From assembly GCA_019055375.1 (NCBI GenBank), contig JAHQIW010007234.1, positions 372,001-436,000 on the forward strand: a stretch of 64,000 nt of DNA, in the 5' to 3' direction. The number at the start of each line of letters is the position of its first letter. Within the stretch, counting starts at the first letter, position 1. The position numbers were made by a program, and so were the translations under genes. Shown here in pieces: positions 12,241-24,667 of this stretch. The notes under the pieces are model-generated. The model saw only the letters and a program-made list of their open reading frames with translations, ran no database searches and was not told where the DNA came from. This stretch comes from Parelaphostrongylus tenuis. Its lineage: Eukaryota; Nematoda; Chromadorea; Rhabditida; Metastrongylidae.

Positions 12241-13004
12241 TGATATATGAGTGGATTCTATCATATTTCCTTTTGATTTGATCTACTCTACAAGCCACGA
12301 ATGTATACTGTGCAGGAATGTCCGCGGTTCTTTGTTGTTGTTCTTTGTTGTTGTAGTTGTTGCCTTGTTTTTCGTTGTCTTTGAGCCTGTACATATTGTC
12401 GAGAATTAGCCTTTTTTCCTTCGTAACCATTGAGTCGTAAATTTCTCTGGATGGAGGGACATTGATTGCCTAGATAATCGTTGACCTGGATCCTTGATAT
12501 GCATATCATGGTACTCGATCTTGTTGCGCCGTCAATTTGTCCTCATTTACATTTTCGTCCCCACATCAATAAACACGTCTACCATTTGGTGTGAAAGAGT
12601 TCCATATGGAATCAGGAAGAAGAGCAAAAAAGAATTAAAATAGGGATGAGACAAAATCAAAAGAGGACTAGTCAAAAGATGCATTTTGAGCTTTATCTAT
12701 ATCGCTGAGCATTATCGGATTTAATTCTCATGCCTAAAAATAAGCGAATTAGTCAGGGAAAAACTGCTGTCTTGCTTGCTTTCCTTAGAACAAGAACGTG
12801 ACGGTAGGAAAAGGATAAAATATCTCCAGAGTTTATGCATAAATTTATTGAGATCTTAGTGTCTGAAGACGAAACGTGTAATTAACCTTTAATTTGACAA
12901 GGGAGACCTCGTATTATTCAAGCTAGATGGATAGGACTGTTGGTGGTGACCAATCCCTGAAGGCTACGCCTTGTATTCAACATCACAGAATCGTTAAAGA
13001 TGAT

Positions 13005-13163
13005 TGAATGCATATGTGGCCTATGCAAGGAATCGCGGTGGCCTACCGATATATCAAGTCAATGATTCCAGCACGGACAAGTCTGGTAGCAGGTTGCCGA
13101 CTCCTGAGGAAAGGAAGGCTTAGTGAACAGGGAGGGAGGGGGGGGGGGGGGGGGGGGGGGTTT
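13005..13163 (-). repeat. Truncated S1 SINE copy ending in a poly-G run
   Basis: 13005-13130 reads, on the minus strand, the 3' half of family S1 (TTGACTTGATATATCGGTAG, GCCACCGCGATTCC). It is interrupted by a run of more than 20 G at about 13139-13160. Long G runs are unstable and often mis-sized in assemblies. Confidence 0.5.
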
Positions 13164-13429
13164 GATAGGTCCAACGATTTCAATGTGTTTTACATGGCAC
13201 CTCTTACCAGTGCGCTGCACGTGTTCAGCGCATTGTATGGTGTGTCTGAACAAAGCCCTTCGGAGACCGCACTTTATCGCTGTGTGCGCGCCATCTTCGC
13301 AGTTTGATTGTTTTTTCTCCACTCTGAAAAAGCTCTACATTTGCGGGGCTACTTCTATATTACATGAATTTTTATATACCATTCCTTATAGATCTTATGG
13401 TGCACGTACAACTCGAGTATGAAACGTAA

Positions 13430-13700
13430 TCTTCTTTTAGCTCTTGCAGCGCTTTGTGTAGACCTTTTTGAAACCAAGTTCGAAATACAAGATTCAAACT
13501 ATTTGATGAATTTGAAAGGTCTAACGAAGAGCTAAGCGCAGATGCCAGCCGTGCAGAAATGTTCGCCGAAGGTGAAATGTAAATTTTTCATGGCAGCTAC
13601 AGTGCATCAGAAAGAGCCTTTTCAGAAGCCAAGCATAGTGCAAGAGTCGCCGTTTTTCGAGCTTTCGAACGACTACTCACGGTACAGTGAAAAAGCCTTG
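13430..13700 (+). repeat. Dispersed repeat R1 copy
   Basis: The pieces GCTCTTGCAGCGCTTTGTGT, AGACCTTTTTGAAACCAAG and the recurring CAGTGAAAAAGCCTTGCACA / GAAAAAGGCCTTC resemble the R1 units at 4800 and 35400. The match is loose and the boundaries are approximate. Confidence 0.3.
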
Positions 13701-16700
13701 CACAGCGAAAAAGGCCTTCAAATACGCGTGTGTGATATACCATACACGCGGTCCTCAGATAACTAATGAGGATGCTTTTTGGTATTGTGGATCAGAAAAA
13801 AAGTTGAGAATCAGAGGTGAAAGTCAGGCTTGAAGAGTTGGTTCAAGTTTAAAGACAAGAAGACAATACTTTTTGCACACACTGTTACTCAAGCTTTGAA
13901 TGATCAGCTTGAGCCTTGGTTTAGTCAGCGACACAATCACCCAAGGAAAACAGAAGAGTGGCTTTTTCGTCGGATAGCACCTCTCTATGATTCATTTTGG
14001 TATAGGCTAGTCGCACTCATTATTTTCTCTTTCTTCTGACTTATCAAGGACTTGCATAATTAGATGCCAAGAAACCCACTGAAAAAAAGACTTCAGTAAA
14101 GGTGTAAAGTAAAAGAACTAAGAAAAAACAGGAACGTCCAGATCTCGTGAGCTGTTCGAAATCAGTGGAAGGTAACTTTTGAACCACTTTTATGCTAATT
14201 GACTTCTAGTGTTTAGGACGCTAATTCTATATTCAGAGAGATAATGGATCTTTTTTGGATGACCCCGACAACAACCCATGTTGACATATGTAACTCACTC
14301 CTCTCTCATTTGCAAAAACCCAGGTAAAGGTCGCGGCTCGCGAACTGGTTAGAGACCCGTGCAACAAATCACAGTCTCTGATAAGACCCTGCTTTAGGCC
14401 AACTAAGCCTCCTATCACCAAGTGTTGACAAATTGACACCTGGATTTTCTGGTAATAGGTGACCCGAATCCGCAAAGGCTAACGACCAGCTGTGGAGAGG
14501 ATTTTAGAATTATTCACTGAAGCTATAGCCGGGTTTCAATGGGTCGATTCGGAAGAGTTTAACGACATTCGTGAAGAGCATAAAGTCGCAAAACGCCGGC
14601 TGACTCCGAAGGCGTTCGCGGAGAATGGATACAAGCCTGTGAACACAGCGTAGAATTCGCCGGGGTCACAAAATTCACATCGGGTCATTTAAATGTGAGA
14701 CAAGTGAATGAAATAAAGTGTGTCAATCCCATGAATCACTATTGATTCGATCAGTATAAAATCACTGGCAAAGTGGCCATTGAATATGGTAATTTCGAAA
14801 AAATGCATGATGAGGAATTAATTTAACTCCATGTCAATAGTTCGTACTCAAAGAGCTCATATCAGAATGTGGAAAGAATTAAAAGATGAAGGCAATTTTT
14901 AACTCTTTTGCGTATGTCTCAAAAGAGCTTGTCAGTAGAGAGCGATATTTAACATGCACCCAAAATCAGTCTATGTTTCATGTGAAACACGAGAAAGGTG
15001 CGGTCCATTGAAATTTTTGAGACAATCTTTCTAATAATCAGTTTCAAGATAGAAAAATAAGAAAAAGAAATTGTAGGCGAGAGAAAGGCAAGCGAAAATC
15101 GGTGCGCACGGTCATGAGAGAATACAAAAAGACGACCTATACCTTTGGATATAAAAAATGACACAAAAATACTTCTAGTTACCGACTTTTCTTAAACCGC
15201 GACATAGAGAGTTTAAATTTTTCTGTTACTGAAGGACACAAGGTTGGCAAATATATTTTTTATTTGGCTAACTTTTGGGGCCCCTCCGCCTCCTAGAACA
15301 GAGCAGCCATGATTTGAGTGGCATTTGCTTAGCCAGTTGTTCTCGCCATATGGGTCTGCATAGTCGCTGCACCGATTCGAATCACATAGGATAGAAGGAT
15401 AATATTTTACATGAAGCTCTTTTCGCGACAAGCTAAACGGATAGCTCATCATTTTCTGACTTAACATAGTTTACTAATATCTGAGCTTCCGTATGGAAAT
15501 GTTGGACTCGTTTCCGGGGCTCCATTCGCGCCACGCATCGTATCTGGGCATTTAGAGATATTACACACGCTGTGGCAGTAAACAATCCGAGGTTGATTGA
15601 TGTGACAACTGAGCTAACCAATTATCACTTGCGGCTCGCAATGTTGGTGACATAGGGAAAAGGAGAAATAGAAGGATAAAGGAGAAGATGCGCTAATCCG
15701 TGGCGACCATCGATGTATTAAAACTAATAAAAAAAGATTTCTCGCGTGGTTAGTAGGTTGAGGCTTCCCAGTGGACTGGTATCTCTTTAAACCTATACTG
15801 ATCTCATCTCTCCTCAACTGCTTTACGATCGCGGTCGCTCCTGTTTTGCCTCCGTACAATCGCAAACCTTATCAAGTCTGCCATCGGCGAACGCATGTCA
15901 GGCATAGCTCGAAATTTCCGCAAAAATCTTTCGAATCAATATTGTCATTCTCTTCATATTACTATGTGCCACTGTTGGCTGAGTTTGTAGCTTTTTTGAC
16001 GTAAGGAACAAATCACCAACGGAAACTCTTCAATAACTTTCCTGCCGTGGACCTATAAGCACCATGAAATCACGACTGTATCACCGCCTCCTTTCGAGTA
16101 GATTGTATCTGGCATAATTTTCGAGATGGAAACAAAATCTATATTGTAAGTTTTTATCAAAAGAAAACTGACTTTTCTCCGCTTCAAATGCTATCTTCGG
16201 AGAATATACAGGTCTGATATTACATTTAACTATTTCCATGTTCTGCTTACCTTATCAATTAATCACATATGCATGACAAAGATGTCTTTCATTACAATAT
16301 TTGAATCGTATTTTGTTGCAATGAGATCTTCAAGTTTTTCTTTTCTTCATGAGTATCTGGGAATTGAGTCGTAAACATGACTTTTTTCCTCGAGAACGGT
16401 TTGGTATCTTATTTACGAGTTTCATAAATTTAGTGAAATCCCTTCAATGAATTCAATGGATTTGAATCAGTCTTTTGAAGAAGCAACAGAGAGATGATTT
16501 GAGTTTGACCTATTGTGGATAAAACGAAGGCGAGCCAGGAAATATCATCTTTTGTCCTTAAGTTTAAGCTCAAGTTTTGATTCTTTGTTTCCTTCCACTT
16601 CTTTTCATCCTGCACTTCACCCAAAAATAACCTAGCGGTCAAGCGTTTCTCAAAACTAGCTCTTTTGTAAGATACTTTTGTGATTTATTACGAATATCCG

Positions 16701-18674
16701 ATGGTAGTGGTAATTATTATCTACGGAACGCTAGCTTTTAGATTGGCGGTGTCAGGAAAGTCCCCACCCTCAATGACCCGACGTTTCCCATTGGCAATAC
16801 CTCACAACATTAGTTGCCTGAGTTTAACACATCATTTGAAGTTTTTTTTTCAGAAAATCCGTTTTCATTCGATGAGAATTTTGTTGTGCTTTTATTGCCT
16901 TCCAACTGCGTTTCCCTGTAGTCTGTGTAGCTGCCGTTTGCTAGTCTAGGTGGTCCCTTTTAGTTAGAAAGTCTTCACGCTCACCCTGCATAATTTCCAT
17001 ACATTCAGCGGATGTTTTTCCCTCAAATGTCCCATTTTTCTCAATTGCCGAAGATGTCGGTCACAGCCCAAGACGACTCTCCCTTACCTCGGTCCATGGG
17101 CGTTTATCGTCGACGACATTGTAGGCGTATCTCTCGGCCCTCTACGCCATCCATGAACGGCAACTTGTTGCGCAACGTGCAATCTGTCTCCGGTGCATGA
17201 ATGCTATGCTACCTTTGTTTGAACGTATTGCTCTCGTAACGTACGGTCATCTACCCCAATTGTTTAGGAGGTCCTCTTCCCGCCGTGATTGGCCTTCTAT
17301 CTAATAACCACAGCTGACACTGGTGTAATCGATTTACCTTTCCATTCCAACATCACAAGCGCTTTAGACATCCTACCAAGCCGAACTGCTTGGCCTCTGA
17401 GCGACAAATAATTTCACCGTAGTTCTCTTTTACGGAGAAGATAAAACTACCTTGACAGCTCAGATGGATGTCCTAATAAGATTAGCATATTCTTGCTACT
17501 CTTAATCTTATATATCTCTTTCATATCATATCATATATCGTCTACCCTACCATATCATAGACAACTCTGGTAATAAAAAATCCACTGAACCACATAATAA
17601 AGGTATTTCTGTTTCCTTCAACGTTCGGTGCCGCTTGACCCTGTACTATCGTCCTTTTTCGTCATCATCTGTTCTAATGGTGGCTTACTTTTTGCAATCG
17701 GAGGTTGTAAAACATTGACTTCTGAGCCGCCAGTTCAACTAGCAATTAATCGAAAAACTCGTGGACGGACAGCATCTTACGTCTGGTTATGGAGAGTTAG
17801 CAAGCGCCTACGTTGTACGAGTCTCCTCTTGCTATTACTTTGTCGCCACGATCCCTAGATAAGTGACGGTTCAAAAATGGCCGTACATTTTCACGCTGTG
17901 TATGTTTCCTCTTATCACTTTGACACCCGGATTATTCAATTCCAACTATCTCATGTTCAACACTCTGTCGAAATGCTTGATTCCAAGACGCGTTTACTTT
18001 CTACAGTAAGACTAAAAGGCCTCAGCCAGTGTAGTGCTTATATCCAAGTAGAACACCCCTCTAGTGTAAACCGATGTATCATTTTTCATACTCCATATCT
18101 CATCAATACTCGTATATTCAAGCTACCTACTCTTTAAACTAGCAGTCGATAATCTGATGTCTTATCTTTCTGAGAATCCGTTGAGAATTTGCCATCACTG
18201 CGGAACAATTTCCTGTCTTTGCCAAGGGATAACAAAGGCATCATTTGAGCACGCGTCATTTTCGTCGTAGTACTTTGGGTACATTCATGACGAATTGCTT
18301 TTTTTTCATTTCGTACCTCTTCTAGCTATAATATGGGCCCAACATCTCTCGTGACTCAATCGTTGAAATGTCTCCTAAAAGATTCCGAGGTGTGTAAAAC
18401 CACGAAATCTCCGTCTTAGTATGTATTTCGTCTCAGTTTGACTTCTGCAATCTTGTGTTCTTGTGTTTTGCTATCCCTACTCCCTGAAACATGTGAAGGT
18501 GAGTTCTTCATATATTTCACAGCAGGAATCCATCTGCTGGGGCTTATGAAATCAAATTTCTCACAAGCTATTGTCATCAAACAATCACTGCTGGATAGAA
18601 AAAGACGGGTTTTTCATGAAGAATATATGTCCATGTAACAAGCTTTCATCCCAAACAATCTCAAACGCTCGTGA

Positions 18675-18870
18675 GGGGCGTGAGCGTGTTTAGCGCAATG
18701 GTTAGAGGTACTCTGTGGTATACATGTGGTCGCTTATCCCGAACTCAACATTTCTTTCATCGGTCCGAAATCACCATATTGGCACAAGGCTTGTCTGGGA
18801 GATCAGAAGCCTTTTTGTTAGTTTGGTGGGTCACCGTAAGTCATTGTCCAAGCCACAAAAGCATTAAATC
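18675..18870 (+). repeat. tRNA-derived SINE-like repeat, family S1
   Basis: It reads GTGTTTAGCGCAATGGTTAG, then a degenerate middle, then GGCTTGTCTGGGAGATCAGA and GTTTGGTGGGTCACCGTAAG. The B box is eroded. The open frame that starts at 18671 is a shadow of this repeat. Confidence 0.5.
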
Positions 18871-19129
18871 TCTCCAACGATCTCAAAAATTCTTCAATTC
18901 ACCGCTTTTTTTAGCAGTGTTAGCATGTTGTAGCTATATTCTGATAATGTTGAGTAATACTCAAAACGCTATACCTCAGAAGGGTGTCGGACTCGCGTCT
19001 CGCTCTTATCAGGAATGCGTGTTACCAGTACATTACCAATGCCGTAGTTCTGTCATCAATGAGGATTCTTGTAGTCGATGTATATTGAATAGCTGTCAAC
19101 TTACCTGAATTCAATGCCGATATGTGACC

Positions 19130-19290
19130 ACCAGATTAAACCATTTTTTGGGCTGGTCGCTGGCAGTTCCAAGACCTTATAGCGCACAAAAATTACTGGC
19201 AGAGCGGTGGCCTCGCCGGTGTAGTAGTAGCGCTCTTCCGGAAGTGCTTCGAGGGCGGTTCGGAGGCGAACTACGATCATCGGGTGTTGA
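19130..19290 (+). repeat. tRNA-derived SINE-like repeat, family S2
   Basis: It reads GGGCTGGTCGCTGGCAGTTC, CCTTATAGCGCACAAAA, then CTGGCAGAGCGGTGGCCTCG, a near-consensus tRNA A box. The end is diverged. Confidence 0.5.
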
Positions 19291-19779
19291 TAGGCTGTCA
19301 TCATCTGACAAGTCCTTATGGCTTTCTCCGTGACGATGACTCATATCTCCGCTATGAAATCTTAAGAACTATATTAGTAATGTACGTTCAGTTGTCGTTC
19401 CATGCTGTATTATATCGCGATTTGAAGCTGTTACCGTTTATTCTTGTTCACGTTGAATTCATCAAGCAAAACAATGAGGTTTCCACTCTTAGTGACATCA
19501 TTTCGGCTGGCCTAAACTCTGTGTAGCTAATGCTTCAGAAAAAGATCTGTCTGTGATATTGTTTGAAAAAGAAACAGGCTTTGCGATAATGGTGACAGTG
19601 ATAGTTCAAGCAAGATTATTTATATTCGTCGACATAATTTCGGCAAAGTCGACCAGTATTTTTTGACTCAGTGGACTACATCATCAATTCCTCAGTGTTT
19701 TGGATGTTCATGCTCTAAAAGCATACAGTCTATACGACCTCTGCAACCAATAGTCATATGTTGTTTCTGAGTTTTGTCG

Positions 19780-19990
19780 ACAGCAGGTGTTATGCATGTA
19801 CTAAACTTTATTTCGGTTGATTCACGACTATTCAAGAACTCTGAGTGGTTTATAAAACTTTGAGTCTCAAGCGGAAGTTGAGCCGGCATCATTACAAGAC
19901 GCATATAAACCCTACACTGGCAAGACCCTTGCTCTGCTACCACTCTTTCTGCCATATCTGGTATCAAAGCTATCGGCCACCAACGGTCAG
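19780..19990 (-). repeat. tRNA-derived SINE-like repeat, family S2
   Basis: On the minus strand it reads GATACCAGATATGGCAGAAA, GAGTGGTAGCAGAGCAAGGG, then GCTCAACTTCCGCTTGAGAC and AACCACTCAGAGTTCTTGAA. The order and spacing match the copies at 1775 and 39890. Confidence 0.55.
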
Positions 19991-20059
19991 TCGCTTTGAT
20001 CTAGTAAACACATAGCGGCATTGAACCTAGTCAAGGTGACAGTGATAATTATTGGATGT

Positions 20060-20200
20060 ATGCAATCTACAATAATTTTACAGTCTTTATACATCGGTTA
20101 ACACGCTTTCCGGTAAGGATGGAACGCAGTCTCAACTTCCCGCCTAAGGTTCACAGTTTTACATATCTCTCAGCATTCTTGGATATATAGTTATATTCAA
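20060..20200 (+). repeat. tRNA-derived SINE-like repeat, family S2, 3' part
   Basis: It contains CGCAGTCTCAACTTCCCGCC, then TAAGGTTCACAGTTTTACAT, then CTCAGCATTCTTGGATATAT, the family's 3' section. Confidence 0.5.
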
Positions 20201-20660
20201 ACATTTGACGAATTCATATGCATGGCGTATCGCTCTAAGATCGATTAACGCCAAGAACTTTTCCTGACCTTTTTGTGATTGCAAATTGACAGCGTTGTAT
20301 TCAGATTGCGCATTATAGTGACCTTCTGGAAAATCTGGTGGGAAATGATTGATGGAAGTCATGGTCTAACCGAAAATTCATAATTGAAAAATGAATAAAG
20401 TAGGCGAGAACATCTTTCGTAATCTCTTTAAGAATCGTCTGGAAATCTGAATCCATTTGAAATTCTAGTCCGTCTGTTCTGTCTGACACATATCTCATTC
20501 ATTCAATCTGTCAATTCCCAACTGTCGCACACCTGATGAGCCGAGTGTCGGCTTTCTCGTCACACTCCAGAGAATCCGCTTTTCTCAAAGTATGACCACT
20601 TCGGCTCAGTATTTGCTTTTCCTCTTTTGATGCGTTTCTGACCGTTTTTCAAAGCAATTG
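20180..20660 (-). other. Possible minus-strand exons, gene unidentified
   Basis: Three minus-strand pieces look coding. One follows an AG acceptor near 20640 (NASKEEKQILSRSGHT, then LRKADSLECDEKADTRLI) and has an AG|GTGTGC donor near 20535. It joins in phase, across a very short putative intron of about 40 bases, to YVSDRTDGLEFQMDSDFQ and TILKEITKDVLAYFI. A third, GHYNAQSEYNAVNLQSQK, is bounded by TTTCCAG and a GT near 20256-20311. No family is recognised and no start or stop is supported. It may be a decayed gene or chance. Confidence 0.25.
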
Positions 20661-21349
20661 AGAGAAGACTTATAATTTTATCATGAAATTATCTGTTGAT
20701 TCAACCACTAGCCATATACTCACCGGAAAATGAGACAGAAAGTTGGTAAAGAGGTACTGCGTTTATAAAATCTCTTTTTTAGTAGACATATTTTATTGAT
20801 GAATAGACACCAAATTTTTAGCGCAGTATTTTTCCACAATGACCATTTATAAACTGTCAGGAAAATGCACGGCTTTCATCGAACTCATTGGTTTCGATGG
20901 AAGAATTAGACTATCGTTTCCTGAGTGATCTTATAACGACTTTACAACAATCCAGGTAAATTTTCAAAATCAGTGAAGTCCAGTAAGAACGTTGATGTTG
21001 AGAGAAAGAGGTCGCCAATGGGGTTACATCTGATTGTGCACATTAATCTCACTTCTTTGTAATGGGTTTCCGTTCGAGGTCTCTACCACTTGAATAAGTG
21101 GTCTGATCAAGTTTTTCATTAGATTTCACTTAAATCTCAAGTCACTGAGACTCCTTGTTTTTATTTACGAGCAAACACGAAGATGTTATCATACTATTTA
21201 TTTACGACTTCCGGCCGATTTCACCTTCTTCAGAGCCGGACAATAATGTTGGAAGCCTAACTTTCACAATCCACTTTTTGTGAGTCCTTCACTGATTATC
21301 CGCATGAACGCTGTCGCGAAGAGTGATTACTTTCCAAAAATGTGAAAGG

Positions 21350-21840
21350 GACGTTGAACCCTTTCGGTACCACGTTGATTTTTCGCCTGGGCACACGGTG
21401 AAGTCGACCGATTGGTGGGTGCACACCAATGACAACGTTGTGGTTTTCTGATGAATTTTAGGATTTTATTGTTAATAAGGGAAGTTTTGTAATCGATTAA
21501 AGAATAACTATCACCGAAGAGATTTATTAAGGATGCTATGTTATTGCAGAATGTAAATCCTTTTTTGGAAAAATTTTTGCATATTGTTGTGAAAAGTAGT
21601 TACAAATCATATCTTGTTAATAAAGATAAAATTTTAGTAGAACACTGTAAAGCTGCTAATCGTAGCATTTGTGAGAATAACCAGATAACTAGAATAAGGA
21701 TTGTAGTAATCAAATAAGTTACTAAATAGTTACCAGATCTGTGCCGGAGTGCGCCACCCCTTACAGTAAGTCACGCTACTCTGGGATGCAACGTAGCAAA
21801 CGGATATCACTTACTATACGTCGTGCCAAAAGGGTTAAGA
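21350..21840. mobile_element. piggyBac-like MITE
   Basis: The right end, on the minus strand, reads TTAACCCTTTTGGCACGACG. The left end on the plus strand reads TTGAACCCTTTCGGTACCACG. The two are inverted repeats of about 18 bases. TTAA followed by CCCTTT is the typical piggyBac terminus and target site. The interior of about 450 bases has no transposase frame, so this would be a non-autonomous copy with a mutated left TTAA. Confidence 0.5.
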
Positions 21841-22146
21841 TCTGAAGGACAAGGTTATTGGCTATTTGCGGGAGAATTTGAGCGATCGTGTCAGCGAAGG
21901 ACTTGTCAATACATGCAAAATCACTTCCTTTCGTGGAAACCTTGGACAGCAGTAGATCCCAATCTTAATAAGTTTGTGTAAGTTTGTTAATGAGCGAAAA
22001 TGTACTTTTTAGAGAACTACACTTGGCAAAAATATCTAGTGTTTTGGAATAAATGACTATGACTATAATGAAGTAGGCAATAAGCTTGAACTATTGACAG
22101 CGACCCACGTGATAAGAAAATCCCTCACGTTGAACTCGTTCAAGTA

Positions 22147-22149
22147 TTG

Positions 22150-22180
<31 letters not shown>

Positions 22181-22206
22181 TACATTTTGTATAATGTATA
22201 TATATG
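22147..22206. repeat. (TA)n microsatellite
   Basis: Alternating TATATA runs for about 25 bases, followed by an interrupted continuation (TTTATATTACATTTTGTATA). It is a simple repeat of likely variable length. Confidence 0.9.
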
Positions 22207-22854
22207 CATGTATAGTACAAGTATATAGAGCTCTATGGTCCCACCTGTGCGCATGACAAATTTGAATAAACGAATGATTGCTTAGAGAATAATCACATAA
22301 ATCTATGGAAAATGCGCAAGAATGCTTGGATAGATATTATGAATCTCATCTCTGGAATGCCGTCTTTGCCTTCATTGTTGCAATTGTGTTATAGTGATCA
22401 CTAGTACTCGCTCGTCTATCAGTAGTATAATAGTATCACAAACCATTAGATGTTTTAGATGACATACCAAATCCATAATTCTACTCCCTGTCGTCCAGGA
22501 ATCCCAAGTGCATCAGATTATATTTTTGTGAGTTTTAACAAACGTTTTGTGAACAGAAATCTTTTTAGTTGACTGTCCCCAGCGGTGGTATGATGTTATA
22601 GCATACTCGATGTTGTAGAGTGATGTGCACAACATTTGCGTCAGGCGGGAGTTGAACGCGCTTTTCACCCACTCCGGGACGCGCACTCTGTTCCTTGCAC
22701 CACCGACGACAGTTTTGACACCGCACTTGGTTACATATCATTGGGTGAACTGTAACATCATGCGCCCACTAGAAGCGGTTAAAGAGAAAGAATTCTGTCT
22801 GATCTATAATACACAATATCTGCCAACGTGACCGCGTTCAATGTCGATAGCGAC

Positions 22855-23060
22855 TACGCACGCCAACCCGTTGGCGGTTGGTTGCTGACAGATAGATGCG
22901 TTGAAGCGTAGAAAGAACAGTGACAAAACACGCGTAAATGGTGCAAGAGATAGAACATGGGCTCGCGAATTAGGTGGTATGCGCGTTGAAGTCCGGCCTT
23001 ACGCAAATGTTTTACACGTCACTCTACATCAGTTGGTAAACGTTTTTCATTTTGGAAAAT
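22855..23060 (+). repeat. tRNA-derived SINE-like repeat, family S2
   Basis: The head GGCGGTTGGTTGCTGACAGA is followed by GCGCGTTGAAGTCCGGCCT (eroded B box) and TTACACGTCACTCTACATCA. Diverged but in family order. Confidence 0.45.
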
Positions 23061-23754
23061 GTAAAAAAGCAAAATTCCATGCTAAACGAATTGTGGAAGT
23101 AATAAAGTGTACCTGAAAGGTGAAACATGTTTCGATTAAAATTATATGGTTCATTCTCTTGCTTCTTTTCAAGTCTGAATATTATGGACAATTACTTTGG
23201 AAGTATGGAAATGTCAAATGCTGCATGAACACATGGATAACCGTACTTTTAGCTCTTGGACGTTCCAGTACATCTATTTATGCAGGACAGTCTTCTTCTT
23301 AATATCTGCGTCCTTCGAACCCAGTACATGGTATAGTGCACTCACCGCTAATCAGGACTAACTCTTCTGGATCAGAGAATACATATAAGAGGGGAAGGTG
23401 TAAAGTTCAAGATCTGTGCCATAGTTTCGTTGCAATGCCATCTTAGAGTTTCTTAGTCAAAGCATAGTGTTAAGGAGAAGTATGAATCGCAGCTAGTGTG
23501 GTTGAAGCACAACTTCAGTTTTACTATGATAAAGTTTTCGGATTCAACTCGGTTATAAGGGAACAAATAAATACTCGACCTCAATCCCTGGACAGGAACT
23601 TTCCATAGCAGCGTTAGTAAATGTTTGAAAGCTAGATGTCTGGCTAAAGCTCCAGTTGCTGGTATTTCAAAACACCCTTTTATAACGCTGTAAAATGCAA
23701 AATAAAATTTTGTATCACACGACAACTTGTTTTTTTTTTCTTGTCTCGCTCAAA

Positions 23755-23960
23755 TTTCACTAAGCAAAAATCCATATATAGAGCTTCTCATTCGATAGCA
23801 CAATTTTCGAAGAACTGAAATATGTGTTTGCTTTTTGAAAAAACTCCTTTGATAGCGCTGTGGATAAATAAAAATTTCTGCTTTCCCCCTCATCGGGTGG
23901 AGCTTTTTCTTTCGACTACTGATAATCATTTGATAGCGTAGGTTACAATTATCTCAACGC
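23755..23960 (+). repeat. Dispersed repeat R1 copy
   Basis: The pieces AGCTTCTCATTCGATAGCAC and GATAATCATTTGATAGCGTA resemble the CTATCGAATGACTG segment of R1 at 35395-35500. Boundaries and identity are approximate. Confidence 0.3.
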
Positions 23961-24667
23961 TGTGCTTATTTTCTGGAATTATCGTTATCACGGAGAATAA
24001 GATCGAGTTTTACAGTTTCGGCGAGCTTGTTTATCGAGTCATCCATGGGGTCGGGGGGCAGTTGATCGATGCTCGGGCCGCTGGGTATGTGCGATGCATT
24101 TATAATTCAGTTAGGAATTTCTTCTCTGCTTTGAGAAAACTCGAGATAAAACTATTGAATCAGATACTACGAAAGTTTTTCTACACGTTGATATGCTTTT
24201 CGTGCTTCCTGCGAATTATACGCGCGAAAAAAAATGAAGGCAAGCGGCGCGTGTAAAGAAATTTTGTTCTGGATGCTACAGCGTCATGAAAGCGTGTTTT
24301 GAAAAGCCGGCCACATTGGGCTATAGCCAGAGATTCAAGTTTGAGAATGATACTATTATTCCTACGAAAAATTCTTGTCCAGCGAATGAGATCGGTACCT
24401 CAGTTCCTGTCCAGCGAATGAGGTCGATTTTCACTTGTCCCCTTATAACCGACAAGAACCGTCTTCGTTGATTGTTAGAGGTCTTCCTGAGATTTGCATT
24501 TTAAGATTTATCTTCTTCGAAGATCTTCATGATCAATCTTAAACATTAAAAAGGAATCAACCAATATTCAGATTCTAGTTGGCCCTAGCTATGCACAAAC
24601 GGAAACTTAATGTTATAACCTCTTCAAGAGAATCGGCTCATTCTTGTTACTTCATTTTGAAATTCAG

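Larger units (their letters stand above)
12241..24667. other. Repeat-rich intergenic region without an assignable gene
   Basis: Between WDR75 and the four-TM gene I see SINE copies, R1 satellite-like units, a poly-G run, a (TA)n run and a piggyBac-like MITE (listed separately). An AATAAA at 12568-12573 could serve WDR75. The stretch at 16980-18130 is unusually pyrimidine-rich and has several open frames on the plus strand, but they match nothing I know. Weak isolated exon-like pieces occur at 15480-15620 (minus) and 18330-18500 (plus). I cannot support a gene model for any of these. Confidence 0.5.

Noticed and set aside
13139..13160. Poly-G run as a regulatory G-quadruplex
   Set aside because: It is inside a truncated SINE in spacer DNA and its length is probably an assembly artefact.
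15433..15621. Hydrophobic minus-strand frame with a PRKR-like site
   Set aside because: No in-phase partner exon and no recognised family.
16980..18140. Possible LTR retrotransposon (BEL/Pao) in the pyrimidine-rich stretch
   Set aside because: No gag zinc knuckle, protease or reverse transcriptase motif could be read in any frame.
18330..18500. Two exon-like plus-strand pieces (MGPTSLVTQSLKCLL and LTSAILCSCVLLSLLP)
   Set aside because: The pieces do not join in phase into a useful product; support is too thin.
18671..19108. 145-codon plus-strand open frame
   Set aside because: Its start lies within an S1 SINE copy, and the rest has no protein-like conservation.
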